Positions 8,552-17,277 are shown, counted from the stretch's first letter. The stretch is 64,000 bases of DNA from Pseudomonas sp. MF4836 (GCF_002018875.1 NZ_MVOL01000015.1:62001-126000); one strand, 5' to 3'. Notes: a model not told the origin generated them from the sequence alone. Program-made: numbers and translations.

Positions 8552-10031
8552 GGTTGGGGTCAGGCATTTCCACGCAGGTTCGGTTGCGGCCAGTGTGTTT
8601 GGCCCGGTACATCGCCTGGTCGGCGCGCGACAGCAGGCCATGCAGTGTGTCGTCGGTGTGCAGGGTGGTCAGGCCGATGCTGACCGTCAGCTGCAACTCA
8701 TGGTGTTCATAGGTGTAGCGCCGCTGTTCGATCAGCAGGCGGATCTTCTCGGCGATTTTCAGGGCGGTCTCGCTGTCGGTGTCCTTGAGCAACACGATGA
8801 ACTCTTCACCGCCCCAGCGGCAGATGATATCGGATTGACGCAGGCAGCTCTCCAGATCCCGGGCGAAACCGCGCAGGACCTGATCGCCGGCCATGTGCCC
8901 GTAGTTGTCGTTGAGGTGCTTGAAGCGGTCCAGGTCCAGCAGCAGCGCGCTCAGCGGCTTGGGCTCGCGCTGGGCTTCCTGGATGGCCTGGGCCGCCAGC
9001 AGGTCGAAGCCGCGCCGGTTCGGCAGGCCGGTCAGGCTGTCGAGGGTGGCCTGGGTTTCGATCCGCCGCTGGTAGCGACCGACGACCCGGCTCAGCAGGG
9101 CTGCCACCACCAGGGTCACCAGCAGGCAGATCAGCAGGTTGAGGTACAGCGACTGGCGGATTTCGCTGAGGGCGCCGTCCTCGCGCTTGTCGACGAACAA
9201 GTACCAGTTCAGCTCGGGAATAAACCGCACATTGAGAAAGTGCCCCTGGCCCTGGGCCAGGTATTCGTAGCTGCCACTGTGGGGTTTGGGCAGCTTGGCC
9301 TGCAGTTCTTTCATGCTTTCCAGGTCGTGCAGCGACTGCCCGGCCCGGGCCCCTTGAGGGCCGCCGTCAGCCCCGGTCAGGACGATGCGGCCAAAGGTGT
9401 CGACGAAATACACACTGCGCTGATAGCGCTGCTGGTACTTGTCGATGAGCTTGATCACCGCGTCGACGGTCAGGCCGACGCCGGCCGCGCCGATGAAGTT
9501 GTCCTGGTAGTCGTGGACCTTGTAATTGATGAAGAAGGTCAGGCTGTCCTGGTTGGCCAGGTCCGGGTCGACGTTGATCTCGTACGGGGTCGTCATATCA
9601 CGCACGCGAAAGTACCAGGCGTCGCGGGGTTCGTCGGTCTTGATCTTCTTCAGCACGCCCTTGGCCTGGTAATAGGTCAGGGTGCTGTTGGACACGAAGA
9701 ACGCGGTGTAGGCGCCGTAGTGGGTCATGACCTCGTTGAGGTAGCGGGTCATCTGCCCCGGGTCATGTTCGCCGGCCACCACCCAGTCCCGCATGAAGGT
9801 GTCGCGGGCCATCATCGAGGAAATCAGGATTGGCCGTACCAGGTCTTTCTGAATCTCCGAGTACACGGTGTCGGATGTCAGCGGCAGCTCGGTATTGACG
9901 ATGTTGTCGCGGATCGAGGTGCGCGAGGCGTAATAGCTCAAGAAGGATGTGGCGAGGAAACCGCACCCGAGCAAGACAATCAGCGTGATGATCAACGAGC
10001 GTTGTGAATACAGCGGCGAGCGGAGCGGCAT
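8544..10031 (-). CDS. Membrane-bound dCache-sensor diguanylate cyclase
   Basis: 495 aa. One transmembrane helix near residues 12-32, a periplasmic dCache-type sensor (about 35-290, with WYFRVRDMTTPYEINVDPD and YQDNFIGAAGVGLTVDAV), a second helix (about 293-315) and a C-terminal GGDEF domain. The active site is GGEEF at 407-411, preceded by RQSD five residues upstream, the inhibitory I-site for product feedback. It should make cyclic-di-GMP in response to a small periplasmic ligand. The start at 10031 is chosen over 10097 because the latter lacks a ribosome binding site. The partner CWC gene overlaps its stop. Confidence 0.88.
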   Translation of the reverse strand: MPLRSPLYSQRSLIITLIVLLGCGFLATSFLSYYASRTSIRDNIVNTELPLTSDTVYSEIQKDLVRPILISSMMARDTFMRDWVVAGEHDPGQMTRYLNEVMTHYGAYTAFFVSNSTLTYYQAKGVLKKIKTDEPRDAWYFRVRDMTTPYEINVDPDLANQDSLTFFINYKVHDYQDNFIGAAGVGLTVDAVIKLIDKYQQRYQRSVYFVDTFGRIVLTGADGGPQGARAGQSLHDLESMKELQAKLPKPHSGSYEYLAQGQGHFLNVRFIPELNWYLFVDKREDGALSEIRQSLYLNLLICLLVTLVVAALLSRVVGRYQRRIETQATLDSLTGLPNRRGFDLLAAQAIQEAQREPKPLSALLLDLDRFKHLNDNYGHMAGDQVLRGFARDLESCLRQSDIICRWGGEEFIVLLKDTDSETALKIAEKIRLLIEQRRYTYEHHELQLTVSIGLTTLHTDDTLHGLLSRADQAMYRAKHTGRNRTCVEMPDPNHE

Positions 10032-10225
10032 GACGATTCCGTTGGCGATGACCGGTGCACGCATTCTAGTGGCACTGCCCGGAAATAACTGCGTCATTTA
10101 TTGGCGGGGCCCAGGCCCTTTTGCGCAGCGCAAATCCACTTGTCGGAGACCTGGGGCCACTGGGCACCGGGTCGAATTTTTACGGTCTTAAACAGTGTCA
10201 GCCCGGCTGTTTCGACTGACGCCGC

Positions 10226-10265
10226 CCAGCGTCGCTGGTGTGGCTTCCCGCGGTCCAGGAGGCCG
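10226..10265 (+). promoter_or_regulatory. Conserved leader of lipoprotein 1 (dyad plus RBS)
   Basis: CCAGCG-T-CGCTGG dyad at 10226-10238 followed by GCGGTCCAGGAGGCCGCC, ending at the ATG. Nearly the same block recurs before the second lipoprotein (10719-10761). The dyad could fold in the 5' UTR or bind a protein. The ribosome binding site AGGAGG has a 5-nt spacer. Confidence 0.55.
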
Positions 10266-10267
10266 CC

Positions 10268-10501
10268 ATGTTGCGTCGAATGCTGTTTGCCATTGTGCTC
10301 GGATCGAGCCTGTCTGCGTGCGTGCCGTACTACGCCGGGCCGGGCTATTACCGCACGGACGTGTACAGGGTGCCGGCGCCTTATTACTACGGTTACTCCC
10401 CGTATGACTATGGCGGCTATTACGGCCCACGTTATTACCACCCGTACTACGGGGGATACGGCCCGCACTATTACGGCGGATACCGCCGCGGGCACCATTA
10501 G
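10268..10501 (+). CDS. Small Tyr/Gly-rich lipoprotein (copy 1)
   Basis: 77 aa. The signal peptide MLRRMLFAIVLGSSLSAC ends in the lipobox LSAC, predicting a lipid-anchored protein after cleavage at Cys18. The mature part is almost entirely Tyr, Gly and Pro with short YYGxY, PYY and GGYGPHYYGG units, probably disordered and surface or periplasmic. ATG 10268 follows AGGAGG. It is a paralogue of the next gene: the first 23 residues, the leader and the C-VPYY start of the mature protein are shared. No function is known; such proteins are common in Pseudomonas. Confidence 0.8.
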   Translation: MLRRMLFAIVLGSSLSACVPYYAGPGYYRTDVYRVPAPYYYGYSPYDYGGYYGPRYYHPYYGGYGPHYYGGYRRGHH

Positions 10502-10572
10502 GTCACAAGAATCGTCAGTGCGGTCATGGCCTGAATGGACGCCGGTCGCGATCAGACTGCTCCTTGAAAGTA

Positions 10573-10604
10573 GCGGCGTTGTGCTATCAGGCGCCGCTTT
10601 TTTT
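10573..10604 (+). terminator. Rho-independent terminator of lipoprotein 1
   Basis: GCGGCG (10573-10578) pairs with CGCCGC (10592-10597) and is followed by seven T. Confidence 0.85.
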
Positions 10605-10718
10605 ATGGTCCGCTGAAACGCCTGGGTGACTTGTATCAATGTATTGCATGTGTCGCACCAGATTCTGTTTTCGCGGTCAGATGCTTCGTCAGTCAGAACA
10701 TTATTTGACTGCCGCCGG

Positions 10719-10759
10719 CCAGCGTCGCTGGCATGGCTCTTTCGCGGTCCAGGAGGCCG
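10719..10759 (+). promoter_or_regulatory. Conserved leader of lipoprotein 2 (dyad plus RBS)
   Basis: Second copy of the leader at 10226: CCAGCGTCGCTGG (10719-10731), then CGCGGTCCAGGAGGCCGCC directly before ATG 10762. Confidence 0.55.
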
Positions 10760-10761
10760 CC

Positions 10762-11181
10762 ATGTATCGTCGACTTCTACTCACTGCGTTCCTGGGTTTG
10801 ACTCTTTCTGCGTGCGTTCCCTATTACGACGGAGGTTCCAGCTACTACAGTTCCGAGGTCTACAGCACGCCGGCGCCGGCCTACTACTCCGGTGGTGGCT
10901 ACTACTCGTCGGGCCGCAGCTATTCCGCGCCGCGTTACTACCAACCTGCGCCCAGGTACTACCAGGCGTCGCCGCGCTATTACCAGCCGGCCCCACGCTA
11001 TTACCAGGCCCCGCCACGAGCAGCGTACCGGCCTTATCCGAACGGTGGCTGGGACGGCCATAACCGTCAGAACTGGGGCGACGGCGGCCATGGCGGGCGC
11101 GATAACCGCGGTGGGCGTGGTGATCATGACCGTGGAAACCATGATCGCGGCGACGACGGCCGAGGCGGCCACAACCGCTGA
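10762..11181 (+). CDS. Tyr/Gly-rich lipoprotein with PRYYQ repeats (copy 2)
   Basis: 139 aa. Signal peptide MYRRLLLTAFLGLTLSAC with lipobox LSAC, then VPYYDGGSSYYSS. Residues about 60-85 hold four tandem PRYYQ units (PRYYQPA, PRYYQAS, PRYYQPA, PRYYQAP). The tail (about 95-139) is rich in Gly, Asp, Arg, His and Asn. It is a longer paralogue of the gene at 10268; the tail is unique to this copy. ATG 10762 is chosen on AGGAGG. It is likely an outer-membrane or surface low-complexity lipoprotein of unknown role. Confidence 0.8.
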   Translation: MYRRLLLTAFLGLTLSACVPYYDGGSSYYSSEVYSTPAPAYYSGGGYYSSGRSYSAPRYYQPAPRYYQASPRYYQPAPRYYQAPPRAAYRPYPNGGWDGHNRQNWGDGGHGGRDNRGGRGDHDRGNHDRGDDGRGGHNR

Positions 11182-11191
11182 ACCGACAATG

Positions 11192-11223
11192 AAAAAGCGG
11201 CGCATTGAGCGCCGCTTTTTTTT
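11192..11223. terminator. Bidirectional terminator
   Basis: GCGGCGC (11197-11203) pairs with GCGCCGC (11209-11215); eight T follow and five A precede. It can end both the rightward lipoprotein transcript and the leftward acyl-CoA hydrolase transcript. Confidence 0.85.
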
Positions 11224-11243
11224 GCCTGCCGGTCGTGCCGGGG

Positions 11244-12356
11244 TTAGTAGTCCGACAGGTCCGCCAGCGGGTGCCGGCCCTCCCAGGCCTTGTGAAAATG
11301 CGCCTCGACCACGGCATCGGGCACCGTATTGATGTCCGGCCAATGCCAATGCGGCTTCTGGTCCTTGTCGATCAACCGTGCTCTTACCCCTTCGCTGAAC
11401 TCCGGGTGCCGGCAGCAGTTCAGGCTCAGGGTGTACTCCATCTGAAACACCTGGGCCAGGGACAGATGGCGCGCCCGCCGAATCTGTTCCCAGACCAGGT
11501 GCGCAGTCAGCGGGCAGCCCTCGCTCAGGGTCTTGGCCGCGCGGCTGAACAGGCTGTCACTGTGCTCGCGCGGTTGGCTGATGGCGCGCCAGGCGCAGCG
11601 TACATCGCTGACATCCAGCCATTGGTCGATCTGCGGCCGGCGCGGCAGCCACTGGGCCTCGGGCAACTGGGCCACGGCCTCCTGTTGCAGGGCCTTGAGC
11701 AGGCTGTTGAGCTGCATGGGCGTCTGCTCCTGCCAGTTCAATTGCAGCAGGCCTTCGACCAGTTCTTCTTGCTGTTCGTCCAGCAGGAAGCGGTCGGCGA
11801 GGTCAAGATCGAGGGCATCCCGGGCGTTCATATGGGCACCCGTCAGACCCAGAAACAGGCCGAGCTTGCCTGGCAGTCGCGAGAGGAACCAGCTGGCGCC
11901 CACGTCCGGGTACAGGCCGATGCTGATTTCCGGCATGGCCAGGCGGCTGCTCGGGGTGACAATGCGGATGCTTGCGCCCTGCAACAGGCCCATGCCGCCG
12001 CCCAGCACATAACCATGGCCCCAGCAGATCAGCGGCTTGGGGTAGGTGTGCAGGCGGTAGTCGAGGCGGTATTCCTCGGCAAAAAACTGCCCGGCCAGGG
12101 CTGGGACTTCGCCCGGGTGCGCCAGGCAGGCCTGGGCCAGGCTGCGCACTTCGCCGCCGGCGCAAAACGCCTTGGCGCCGTTGCCGCGCAGCAGCACACA
12201 GACGATTTGCGGGTCCTTGGCCCAGGCATCGAGGCGTTCGCCCAGGGCCTGGATCATCGGCAGGGACAGGGCATTCAGGGACTTTTCGGCATCCAGGCTG
12301 GCGATGCCAATGCGCGCGCCATCCGTGCCGGTCAGCTCTTCGAAGTGCAGATTCAT
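11244..12356 (-). CDS. 3-hydroxyisobutyryl-CoA hydrolase-like protein (crotonase family)
   Basis: 370 aa crotonase-fold enzyme. Oxyanion-hole segments FCAGGEVRSL (about 64-73) and GHGYVLGGGMGL (about 112-123), then MPEISIGLYPDVGASWFLSRLPG, and the C-terminal part with EGVRARLIDKDQKPHW, together mark the 3-hydroxyisobutyryl-CoA hydrolase branch rather than plain enoyl-CoA hydratase. The expected role is hydrolysis of 3-hydroxyisobutyryl-CoA in valine breakdown. It is not in an mmsAB or bkd cluster here, so the physiological substrate is inferred. ATG 12356 follows CGAGGTCACG. Confidence 0.85.
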   Translation of the reverse strand: MNLHFEELTGTDGARIGIASLDAEKSLNALSLPMIQALGERLDAWAKDPQIVCVLLRGNGAKAFCAGGEVRSLAQACLAHPGEVPALAGQFFAEEYRLDYRLHTYPKPLICWGHGYVLGGGMGLLQGASIRIVTPSSRLAMPEISIGLYPDVGASWFLSRLPGKLGLFLGLTGAHMNARDALDLDLADRFLLDEQQEELVEGLLQLNWQEQTPMQLNSLLKALQQEAVAQLPEAQWLPRRPQIDQWLDVSDVRCAWRAISQPREHSDSLFSRAAKTLSEGCPLTAHLVWEQIRRARHLSLAQVFQMEYTLSLNCCRHPEFSEGVRARLIDKDQKPHWHWPDINTVPDAVVEAHFHKAWEGRHPLADLSDY

Positions 12357-12489
12357 CGTGACCTCGATCAGAAAATTGAAGGTTGAGTATGATCCCAGTC
12401 CTGAGAAAGTGCTGGTTCTGCGTCAGACCAATTGACAAGCCCGGACGGCTTTCCTAGGGTGCGCCCATTGTTTTTCTGCGGGTACCCCC

Positions 12490-13182
12490 ATGACCTCCGA
12501 CGACCGTATCAAACTCGAACCGAGCTGGAAGGAGGCGCTGCGTGCCGAATTCGAACAGCCGTACATGGCCCAGCTGCGCGAGTTCCTGCGCCAGGAACAC
12601 GCCGCCGGCAAGGAAATCTATCCGCCGGGCCCGATGATTTTCAACGCGCTCAATTCCACCCCGCTGGACGAGGTCAAGGTGGTGATCCTCGGCCAGGACC
12701 CGTACCACGGCCCGGGCCAGGCCCACGGCCTGTGCTTCTCGGTGCAACCGGGGATTCCCGCGCCACCGTCGCTGGTGAACATCTATAAAGAGCTCAAGCG
12801 CGACCTGAACATCGACATTCCCAACCACGGCTACCTGCAAAGCTGGGCCGAGCAGGGCGTGCTGATGCTCAACACCACCATGACCGTGGAGCGCGCCAAC
12901 GCCAACGCCCATGCGGGCAAGGGCTGGCAGTTCTTTACCGATCGGATCATCGAAGTGGTCAGCGAACACCAGCCGCACCTGGTGTTCCTGCTGTGGGGCG
13001 CCCATGCCCAGGGCAAGCAGAAACTGATCGACGCCACCAAGCACCTGGTGCTGACCTCGGTGCACCCATCACCGCTGTCGGCCTATCGCGGGTTTATCGG
13101 TTGCGGGCACTTCAGCCGTACCAACAAATACCTCGAGCAAAATGGCGAGACCCCCATCGAGTGGCGCCTGCCGCCCTTGTAA
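12490..13182 (+). CDS. ung: Uracil-DNA glycosylase
   Basis: 230 aa family-1 uracil-DNA glycosylase. The catalytic water-activating loop GQDPYHGPGQAHGLCFSV has Asp70; the uracil-contact segment VLMLNTTMTV, the LLWGAHAQ segment and the DNA-minor-groove loop HPSPLSAYRGF with the catalytic His are all present. It removes uracil from DNA to start base-excision repair. It converges with the AbrB-family gene (14-bp gap), an arrangement matching the remembered ung neighbourhood of P. aeruginosa. Confidence 0.97.
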   Translation: MTSDDRIKLEPSWKEALRAEFEQPYMAQLREFLRQEHAAGKEIYPPGPMIFNALNSTPLDEVKVVILGQDPYHGPGQAHGLCFSVQPGIPAPPSLVNIYKELKRDLNIDIPNHGYLQSWAEQGVLMLNTTMTVERANANAHAGKGWQFFTDRIIEVVSEHQPHLVFLLWGAHAQGKQKLIDATKHLVLTSVHPSPLSAYRGFIGCGHFSRTNKYLEQNGETPIEWRLPPL

Positions 13183-13196
13183 GCCTGGGTTGCCGG

Positions 13197-14234
13197 TCAG
13201 TCGAGGTCCGGGTCTTTGTTCCAGTGCCGGAACAAAGGCTCTGCCAGAAACAGCACAAACAGCAAGCGCATCACCTGCATCGCCGTCACCAAGGGCACCG
13301 ACAGTTGCAGGGTCTCGGCCGTCAGGCTCATTTCCGCGATACCACCGGGCATCATGCCCAACGTCAGTGAGCGCAGGTCCAGGTGGGTCAGGGCGCTCAG
13401 GCCCAATGCCGCAAGGCTGGCGATGAGCATGGTCAGTGCCGTGCCCAGCAGGGTGCGGCCCAGGAACGAGGGCGCGCGCCGAAAGAACTGGCGATTGAAG
13501 TGACAGCCCAGGCCGCTGCCGATCAGCCATTGGCCCATCTGGCTGGCACCGTCGGGCAGACCGACGTGCAGGTTCCAGCTGATACTCACGGTGGCCGCCA
13601 CCAGCAGCGGGCCGAACAGCCAGGGGTTGGGCTGGCGCAGGCGCTGCCAGATCCAGGCGAGCAGGGCGCCCGCCGGAAACAGTAACGCCAGCCATGGCCA
13701 ATCGACCGTCGCCGGATGCGCCTGCGGCACACCCTCGCCGAGCAGGTACTTGAAGGCCGCCGGCACGCACAGCACCACCGCCAGCACCCGCAGGCTTTGC
13801 CCGGCCGCGACGCGACTGAGCACCGCGCCATTGCGCGCCCCCAGGTTGACCATCTCCCCGGAGCCGCCCGGCATGCTGGAGAAGAACGCCGTGGCCCGGT
13901 CTTCCCCGGTACGTCGCATCAACCACACACCCACCACTGCCGACAGGCTGGTGACCAGCGCGCCGAAGAAGATCAGGCCGAAGTGGCTCATCACCTGCTC
14001 CATCACCACCGGGGTGAAGTGCAGGCCGATGCCGATGCCCACCACCCATTGCCCGCATTTGCGGCCGCCGGGGATTTCCGCCAGTTGCCAGGGCGTCAGG
14101 CAGCGCACCAGGATGATCGCCAGCAACGAGCCGACCATCCACGGCAGCGGCCAGCCGATCTGGCTGGCGAGGTAACCCCCCACCAGCCCGACCAGTGGGG
14201 TTCCCCACCACTGTTTGAAGCTGACCTCAGACAT
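13197..14234 (-). CDS. AbrB-family (duplicated) membrane protein, last gene of the tct operon
   Basis: 345 aa with about ten hydrophobic segments and two copies of the AbrB/ammonia-monooxygenase-type membrane domain (PWMVGSLLAIILVR in the first half, FGPLLVAATVS in the second; also SSMPGGSGEM and MMPGGIAEMSL at equivalent places). The family is poorly characterised and was proposed to regulate or transport. ATG 14234 overlaps the tctA stop by 8 nt (ATGTCTGA), so it is translationally tied to the tricarboxylate permease and may serve the same uptake process. An upstream in-frame start (14246) lies deeper in tctA and is less likely. Confidence 0.82.
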   Translation of the reverse strand: MSEVSFKQWWGTPLVGLVGGYLASQIGWPLPWMVGSLLAIILVRCLTPWQLAEIPGGRKCGQWVVGIGIGLHFTPVVMEQVMSHFGLIFFGALVTSLSAVVGVWLMRRTGEDRATAFFSSMPGGSGEMVNLGARNGAVLSRVAAGQSLRVLAVVLCVPAAFKYLLGEGVPQAHPATVDWPWLALLFPAGALLAWIWQRLRQPNPWLFGPLLVAATVSISWNLHVGLPDGASQMGQWLIGSGLGCHFNRQFFRRAPSFLGRTLLGTALTMLIASLAALGLSALTHLDLRSLTLGMMPGGIAEMSLTAETLQLSVPLVTAMQVMRLLFVLFLAEPLFRHWNKDPDLD

Positions 14235-15741
14235 CGGCCACGGCACGGCGCTGCACGGAACGCTTGCGCCAGATGCGCAGGATCGGCATCAGCAGCATCA
14301 CGGCCGTGAGAATCCACACGCCCAGGGTGATCGGGCTCGACCAGAGGATTTCCAGCGCACCGTTGGAAATCGACAGCGCCCGGCGCAGGTTCTGCTCCAT
14401 CAGGCCGCCGAGGATAAAGCCCAGCAGTACCGGCGACAGCGGGAAGTCCAGCTTGCGCAGGATGTAGCCGAAGATACCGATGCCCACCATCAGGAACAGG
14501 TCGAAGGTGGTGGCGTGCACCGCGTAGACGCCGATCCCGGTGATGATCGCGATCACCGGCACCAGTGCCCAGTTCGGCACGGCAAGGATGCGGGTGAAGA
14601 TGCGGATCATCGGGATATTGAGGATCACCAGCATGATGTTGGCGATAAACAGCGAGGCGATCAGGCCCCAGACGATATCCGGTTGTTGCTGGAACAGCAG
14701 CGGGCCGGGGGTGATGTTGTACAGCGACAGCGCGCCAATCATCACCGCGGTGGTGCCCGAGCCCGGCACGCCGAGGGTCAGCATCGGCACCAGGGCGCCG
14801 CAGGCCGAAGCGCCGATGGCGGTTTCCGGCGCCGCCAGGCCGCGCATGTCGCCTTGGCCGAAGGTGCCTTTGGCGCCGGCGATGCGTTTTTCGGTCATGT
14901 AGGCCACGGCACTGGCCAGGGTCGCGCCGGCACCCGGCAGCACGCCCATGATGAAACCCAGCAGGCCGCAGCGGATGTTGACCACGAACACCGCAGAGGC
15001 CTCCTTGACGTTGAACATCATGCGCCCGGTGGCCTTGACCGCTTCCTGGCCACGGTGGGTTTTCTCCAGCAGCAACAGGATCTCGCTGATGGAGAACAGA
15101 CCCAGCACCAGCACCACGAACTGAATGCCATCGGTGAGGTGGATGTTGTCGCCGGTGAAGCGGTAAACGCCGCTGTTGGCATCGATGCCGACACTGGACA
15201 GGAACAGGCCGATCAGCGCGGCGATAAAGGTTTTCAGCGGCCGATCACCGGCCATGCCGCCCAGGCAGACAATCGCGAACACCATCAGCACGAAATATTC
15301 CGCCGGGCCGAAGGCGATCGCCCATTTCGCCAGCAGGGGGGCAAACAGCACCATGCCGCAGGTGGCGATAAAGGCGCCGATGAACGAACTCCAGGCCGAC
15401 AGTGACAACGCCACGCCCGCCAGGCCCTTGCGGGCCATGGGGTAGCCGTCGAGTGTGGTCATCACGGTGGAGGCTTCACCCGGGATGTTGAGCAGGATCG
15501 AGCTGATCCGGCCGCCGTACTCGCAGCCCAGGTACACCGCTGCCAGCAGAATCAGCGCCGACTCCGGTGGCAGGCCGAGGGCGAACGCAATCGGGATCAG
15601 CAGCGCCACACCGTTGATCGGGCCCAGGCCCGGCAGCAGGCCGACCACGGTGCCGATCAGGGTGCCGCACAGGGCTGTCACCAGGTTGTACGGGCTCAGC
15701 GCGACGCCGAAGCCCTGGCCCAAATAGCTGAAAGTATCCAT
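14227..15741 (-). CDS. tctA: Tripartite tricarboxylate transporter, large permease TctA
   Basis: 504 aa, about 11-12 transmembrane segments. The conserved blocks GTLIGTVVGLLPGLGPINGVALLIP, YLGCEYGGRISSILLNIPGEASTVMTTLDGYPMARKG and LGVPGSGTTAVMIGAL are TctA signatures. It is the pore-forming permease that works with TctB and the periplasmic TctC to take up citrate-type tricarboxylates with sodium or protons. ATG 15741 (after GGAGAACTGAT) lies 1 bp after the tctB stop. Confidence 0.94.
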   Translation of the reverse strand: MDTFSYLGQGFGVALSPYNLVTALCGTLIGTVVGLLPGLGPINGVALLIPIAFALGLPPESALILLAAVYLGCEYGGRISSILLNIPGEASTVMTTLDGYPMARKGLAGVALSLSAWSSFIGAFIATCGMVLFAPLLAKWAIAFGPAEYFVLMVFAIVCLGGMAGDRPLKTFIAALIGLFLSSVGIDANSGVYRFTGDNIHLTDGIQFVVLVLGLFSISEILLLLEKTHRGQEAVKATGRMMFNVKEASAVFVVNIRCGLLGFIMGVLPGAGATLASAVAYMTEKRIAGAKGTFGQGDMRGLAAPETAIGASACGALVPMLTLGVPGSGTTAVMIGALSLYNITPGPLLFQQQPDIVWGLIASLFIANIMLVILNIPMIRIFTRILAVPNWALVPVIAIITGIGVYAVHATTFDLFLMVGIGIFGYILRKLDFPLSPVLLGFILGGLMEQNLRRALSISNGALEILWSSPITLGVWILTAVMLLMPILRIWRKRSVQRRAVADV

Positions 15742-15742
15742 A

Positions 15743-16201
15743 TCAGTTCTCCAGAACTTCAAGCAGGCCGAGGGGCAGCGGTACATCCATGGCTTTGTCG
15801 AACAACAGATACAGGCCCACGGCCATCAAGCTGACGATGACCACGCTGGGCCACCAGCGGCCGCCATACAGACGTGCCATCGGGATGCCCACCAGCATGC
15901 TGCTGAGGATGAAACCCAGGGGTTCGAAGGTGCCGGCAAACACGATCAACAGCGTCACGCAGACGCCGATCTTGATCAGGGTTTCGCGGTCCAGCGCCGG
16001 TTCCTCTTCGGTGTGCTTGGTCGGCTGCGGGCGAAACAACATGTAAATCAGGCCCAGGCTCATCAACCCCAGCATCAGCAGGGGAAAGGCCCGGGGCCCG
16101 ACCGGTTCGTAGGAAAAAGCCGCCTGGTACGGCCAGGCCATCAGTGCCAGGCCGGCACAGGCCAGCAGCAACACCGAGGCAAAAATGCGTTGTAAGAGCA
16201 T
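15743..16201 (-). CDS. tctB: Tripartite tricarboxylate transporter, small membrane subunit TctB
   Basis: 152 aa with four hydrophobic segments (about 5-25, 38-57, 75-95 and 118-140), the TctB pattern: VGPRAFPLLMLGLMSLGL near the N-terminus and a second pair after a charged loop (PTKHTEEEPALDRET). It lies between tctC and tctA, one base from tctA. It is needed for transport in characterised systems, with an unclear mechanistic role. Confidence 0.88.
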   Translation of the reverse strand: MLLQRIFASVLLLACAGLALMAWPYQAAFSYEPVGPRAFPLLMLGLMSLGLIYMLFRPQPTKHTEEEPALDRETLIKIGVCVTLLIVFAGTFEPLGFILSSMLVGIPMARLYGGRWWPSVVIVSLMAVGLYLLFDKAMDVPLPLGLLEVLEN

Positions 16202-16214
16202 GGGGAACTCCTGG

Positions 16215-16243
16215 GCCCGGCCCTCGATGCGCGAGGGCCGGGC
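16215..16243 (-). promoter_or_regulatory. Perfect 12-bp hairpin between tctC and tctB
   Basis: GCCCGGCCCTCG (16215-16226), loop ATGCG and CGAGGGCCGGGC (16232-16243) form a perfect stem in the 58-nt gap. There is no T tract, so it looks like a 3'-end stabiliser or partial terminator that would leave more tctC than tctBA message. Confidence 0.7.
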
Positions 16244-16259
16244 GGCTAGACCGGGACGA

Positions 16260-17246
16260 TCACTGGATCAGGCCGAACTCTTTGGCCAGGGTCTTGTAGT
16301 CGGTGACCTGTTTCTTGACGTAGGTGTCGAGCTCCGGGCCGGTCAGGGCGAACGGGAACAGCTCGCGCTGGTCACGCAGCTTGGCGAACTCTTCGGACGC
16401 CAGCAGCTTGTCGAAGGCGTCTTTCCACCAGGCGTAGTCTTCGTCGCTGACTTTTGGCCCCAGGTAGAAGCCGCGCACTACCGGCCAGACGATGTCGTAG
16501 CCCTGCTCCTTGGCGGTCGGGATGTCTTTCATTTCCGGCTCGTCCAGGCGCTGGTCGGAGAACACCGCCAGCAGCCGCATGTCGCCGGCGAGAATGTGCG
16601 GCATGGAGTCGGAGATGTCGGTACTGCCGACCTGGATATGCCCGCCGAGCAGGGCGGTGGCGATTTCACCGCCGCCTTCCAGGGCCACGTAGCGCAAGTC
16701 GCGCGGGTTGATCCCGGCGGCCTTGGCGATCAGCGCGGTCTGCATCCAGTCCTGGCTGCCGACGGTGCCGCCGGAGCCGATCACCACTTTGCTCGGGTCT
16801 TTTTTCAGGGCCTGGACCAGGTCGTCGAGGTTCTTGTAGGGCGAATCGCTTTTGACCGCGATCGCACCGTAGCTGGTGCCGACGGCCGCCAGCCAGCGCA
16901 CTGCGCTTTCATCGAAACGCCCGAACTTGCCCTGGGCCAGGTTCAGCAGCGAGCCGCTGGACCAGGCCACCAGGGTCCCGGCATCGGCCGGGCGCTGGGC
17001 CACCACCGCGTTGTAGGCCACTGCGCCGACGCCGCCGGGCATGTAGGTCACGCGCATCGGCTTGGACAGCAGTTTTTCGTTGACCAGCGCGCTTTGCGCC
17101 AGCTTGCAGGTCAGGTCGAAGCCGCCGCCGGGGGAGGCCGGGGCGATGCATTCCGGGCGCTTGGGTTCGGCACCGGCGGCCAGCAGTTGGCCGGCGAACA
17201 GCATGCAGCCGGCGGCGAGGGCGAGTTTACGCAGTGATAAGTCCAT
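16260..17246 (-). CDS. tctC: Periplasmic tricarboxylate-binding protein TctC
   Basis: 328 aa with a signal peptide (MDLSLRKLALAAGCMLFAGQLLAAG). The mature protein has TctC/Bug-family features: ECIAPASPGGGFDLTCKL near the N-terminus (ligand loop), RVTYMPGGVGAVAYNAVV, VIGSGGTVGSQDWMQTALIAKAAGI and GGHIQVGSTDISDS. It captures the tricarboxylate in the periplasm and hands it to TctBA. ATG 17246 follows TGGAGACGATC; the earlier GTG at 17258 has poorer support. It follows opdH in the operon. Confidence 0.92.
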   Translation of the reverse strand: MDLSLRKLALAAGCMLFAGQLLAAGAEPKRPECIAPASPGGGFDLTCKLAQSALVNEKLLSKPMRVTYMPGGVGAVAYNAVVAQRPADAGTLVAWSSGSLLNLAQGKFGRFDESAVRWLAAVGTSYGAIAVKSDSPYKNLDDLVQALKKDPSKVVIGSGGTVGSQDWMQTALIAKAAGINPRDLRYVALEGGGEIATALLGGHIQVGSTDISDSMPHILAGDMRLLAVFSDQRLDEPEMKDIPTAKEQGYDIVWPVVRGFYLGPKVSDEDYAWWKDAFDKLLASEEFAKLRDQRELFPFALTGPELDTYVKKQVTDYKTLAKEFGLIQ

Positions 17247-17277
17247 GATCGTCTCCACAGGAGTTGTTGTAGGTATG

